Source of the DNA: an uncultured Draconibacterium sp.
GTDB lineage: Bacteria; Bacteroidota; Bacteroidia; Bacteroidales; Prolixibacteraceae
Assembly: GCF_963677565.1 (NCBI RefSeq)
Contig: NZ_OY781982.1
Span: 434,001-498,000, forward strand
Length of the DNA stretch: 64,000 bases
Direction of reading: 5' to 3'
Translations under genes and position numbers: made by a program
Notes under the pieces: model-generated
The model's database searches: none
What the model saw: only the letters and a program-made list of their open reading frames with translations
Told to the model about the DNA's origin: nothing
Shown: one piece after another, positions 63,434 through 64,000 of the stretch
Numbering within the stretch: the first letter of the stretch is position 1
Layout: every line of letters begins with the position of its first letter

Positions 63434-64000
63434 TTATTCAACCTGCAATCCCGACACTAAAACTTTTCTTTTTAATGAAAACCAACTTAGACCAACAATC
63501 CAAACTACGCCGTTCACAAGAATCAGTGCTACTACAATTGCCACTGTTGAGAATGATGCATCAGTATTGGTAGACAAAAATGCCGGCAACGTAGCAAGAA
63601 CTGCTGTAATAAAACCAAGCAAAACTCCTGACACCAACAGCAGCAGATATTCGTTTCTCAACAATTTAAAAACAGAACTTTTGGTGAATCCAATGGCTTG
63701 CATCAAAGCTATTTCACGTCGGCGTTCCAATATAGTTCTTGCCAGAATTACGGCCAAACCAATCGTTCCCAGGATAAGTCCGAGGGCACCCAAAGCCAGA
63801 AATATGGATAAATAAGTGTTTGTTACGGAATAAAACTCAACGAGGCGTTTTGCCGCACCTTCCATCTCCCAGCCATAATCGCGGAATACAGATTGTAACT
63901 CGTCACCAATTGCTGTTTCATTTTCAACATCACCCCCTACTAAAAAGATATTCGATCCTGAGCTACTGGGATAATTTTCCAGAAAATATTTATTTGAGAT
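63434..64000 (-). CDS. FtsX-like ABC transporter permease, N-terminal part outside the window
   Basis: The frame is open to the window edge, with 189 residues visible. The C-terminal FtsX domain has three to four membrane helices: VTNTYLSIFLALGALGLILG, then the coupling segment ARTILERRREIALMQAIGFT, then LLRNEYLLLLVSGVLLGFI, and a final helix before FSLKRKVLVSGLQVE. The periplasmic-type stretch before it (SGSNIFLVGGDVENETAIGD) belongs to the extracytoplasmic domain. Such permeases work with a LolD/MacB-type ATPase, either in lipoprotein release or in export and envelope signalling. The rest of the protein and any ATPase are off the right edge. An internal ATG at 63865 is not a real start because coding clearly continues upstream. 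Confidence 0.88.
   Translation of the reverse strand: MSNKYFLENYPSSSGSNIFLVGGDVENETAIGDELQSVFRDYGWEMEGAAKRLVEFYSVTNTYLSIFLALGALGLILGTIGLAVILARTILERRREIALMQAIGFTKSSVFKLLRNEYLLLLVSGVLLGFITAVLATLPAFLSTNTDASFSTVAIVVALILVNGVVWIVGLSWFSLKRKVLVSGLQVE

Overview
The window looks like a chromosomal segment of an environmental Bacteroidota. The protein families (tandem SusC/SusD, T9SS C-terminal sorting tails, PD40-OmpA, DUF4954 beside glmS, DUF6249 beside an ECF sigma factor, futalosine hydrolase) best fit the order Marinilabiliales, perhaps a Prolixibacteraceae-like genus. That placement is inference from family content. Base composition is AT-rich (roughly 40% GC by eye). Promoters match the Bacteroidota form TTTG-N19/20-TAnnTTTG, most clearly in front of tRNA-Pro and of one Lrp-type regulator. 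No transposase, integrase, phage gene or CRISPR array was seen.

Region 1 (1-3.2 kb) holds ordinary genes: a partial hypothetical gene, a secreted VOC-fold protein, a hemolysin III-type membrane protein, thioredoxin reductase, and a tRNA-Pro(GGG) with its own promoter and terminator. Region 2 (3.2-31.8 kb) is one large polysaccharide utilization locus (PUL). Eleven genes run on the minus strand: SusC, SusD, a second SusC/SusD pair, a T9SS surface protein with three tandem jelly-roll-like modules, a T9SS GH30, a second GH30, an MFS sugar porter, a GH2 lipoprotein, a cytoplasmic DUF5107/TPR protein and a second GH2 lipoprotein. A divergent AraC-type regulator sits at the promoter end. The likely flow is surface binding and cutting, SusCD import, trimming by exported GH30/GH2 enzymes, MFS uptake across the inner membrane, and a cytoplasmic step by the DUF5107 protein. 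The glycan cannot be named from sequence. The GH30 type slightly favours a beta-1,6-linked galactan or arabinogalactan side chain.

Region 3 (31.8-42.3 kb) has an ammonium transporter, two paralogous Lrp/AsnC regulators, a translation cluster (RlmB, an ABC-F ATPase, RlmD), an OmpA-PD40 protein and an MscS-type channel. The ABC-F gene is preceded by a structured leader with two similar mini-ORFs and mutually exclusive helices ending in a U-run, which is a candidate attenuator.

Region 4 (42.4-48.4 kb) is more accessory: an exported M64 metallopeptidase, a six-copy 41-bp tandem repeat with a hairpin in each unit, a DUF6249 gene divergent from an ECF sigma/anti-sigma pair with the same promoter motif (GTAAC-N16-CGTC) facing both ways, a degenerate inverted repeat, and a T9SS protein built from W-rich repeats. 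Region 5 (47.7-64 kb) is mostly housekeeping: lysoplasmalogenase family, HldD-type epimerase, MqnB, FolE, lactonase, CDGSH protein, flavin reductase-rubredoxin fusion, an orphan NtrC-type regulator, FabD, a VTT membrane protein, DUF4954-GlmS, a PAS-LuxR regulator, guanine deaminase, a ThuA-like protein and a truncated FtsX-type permease.
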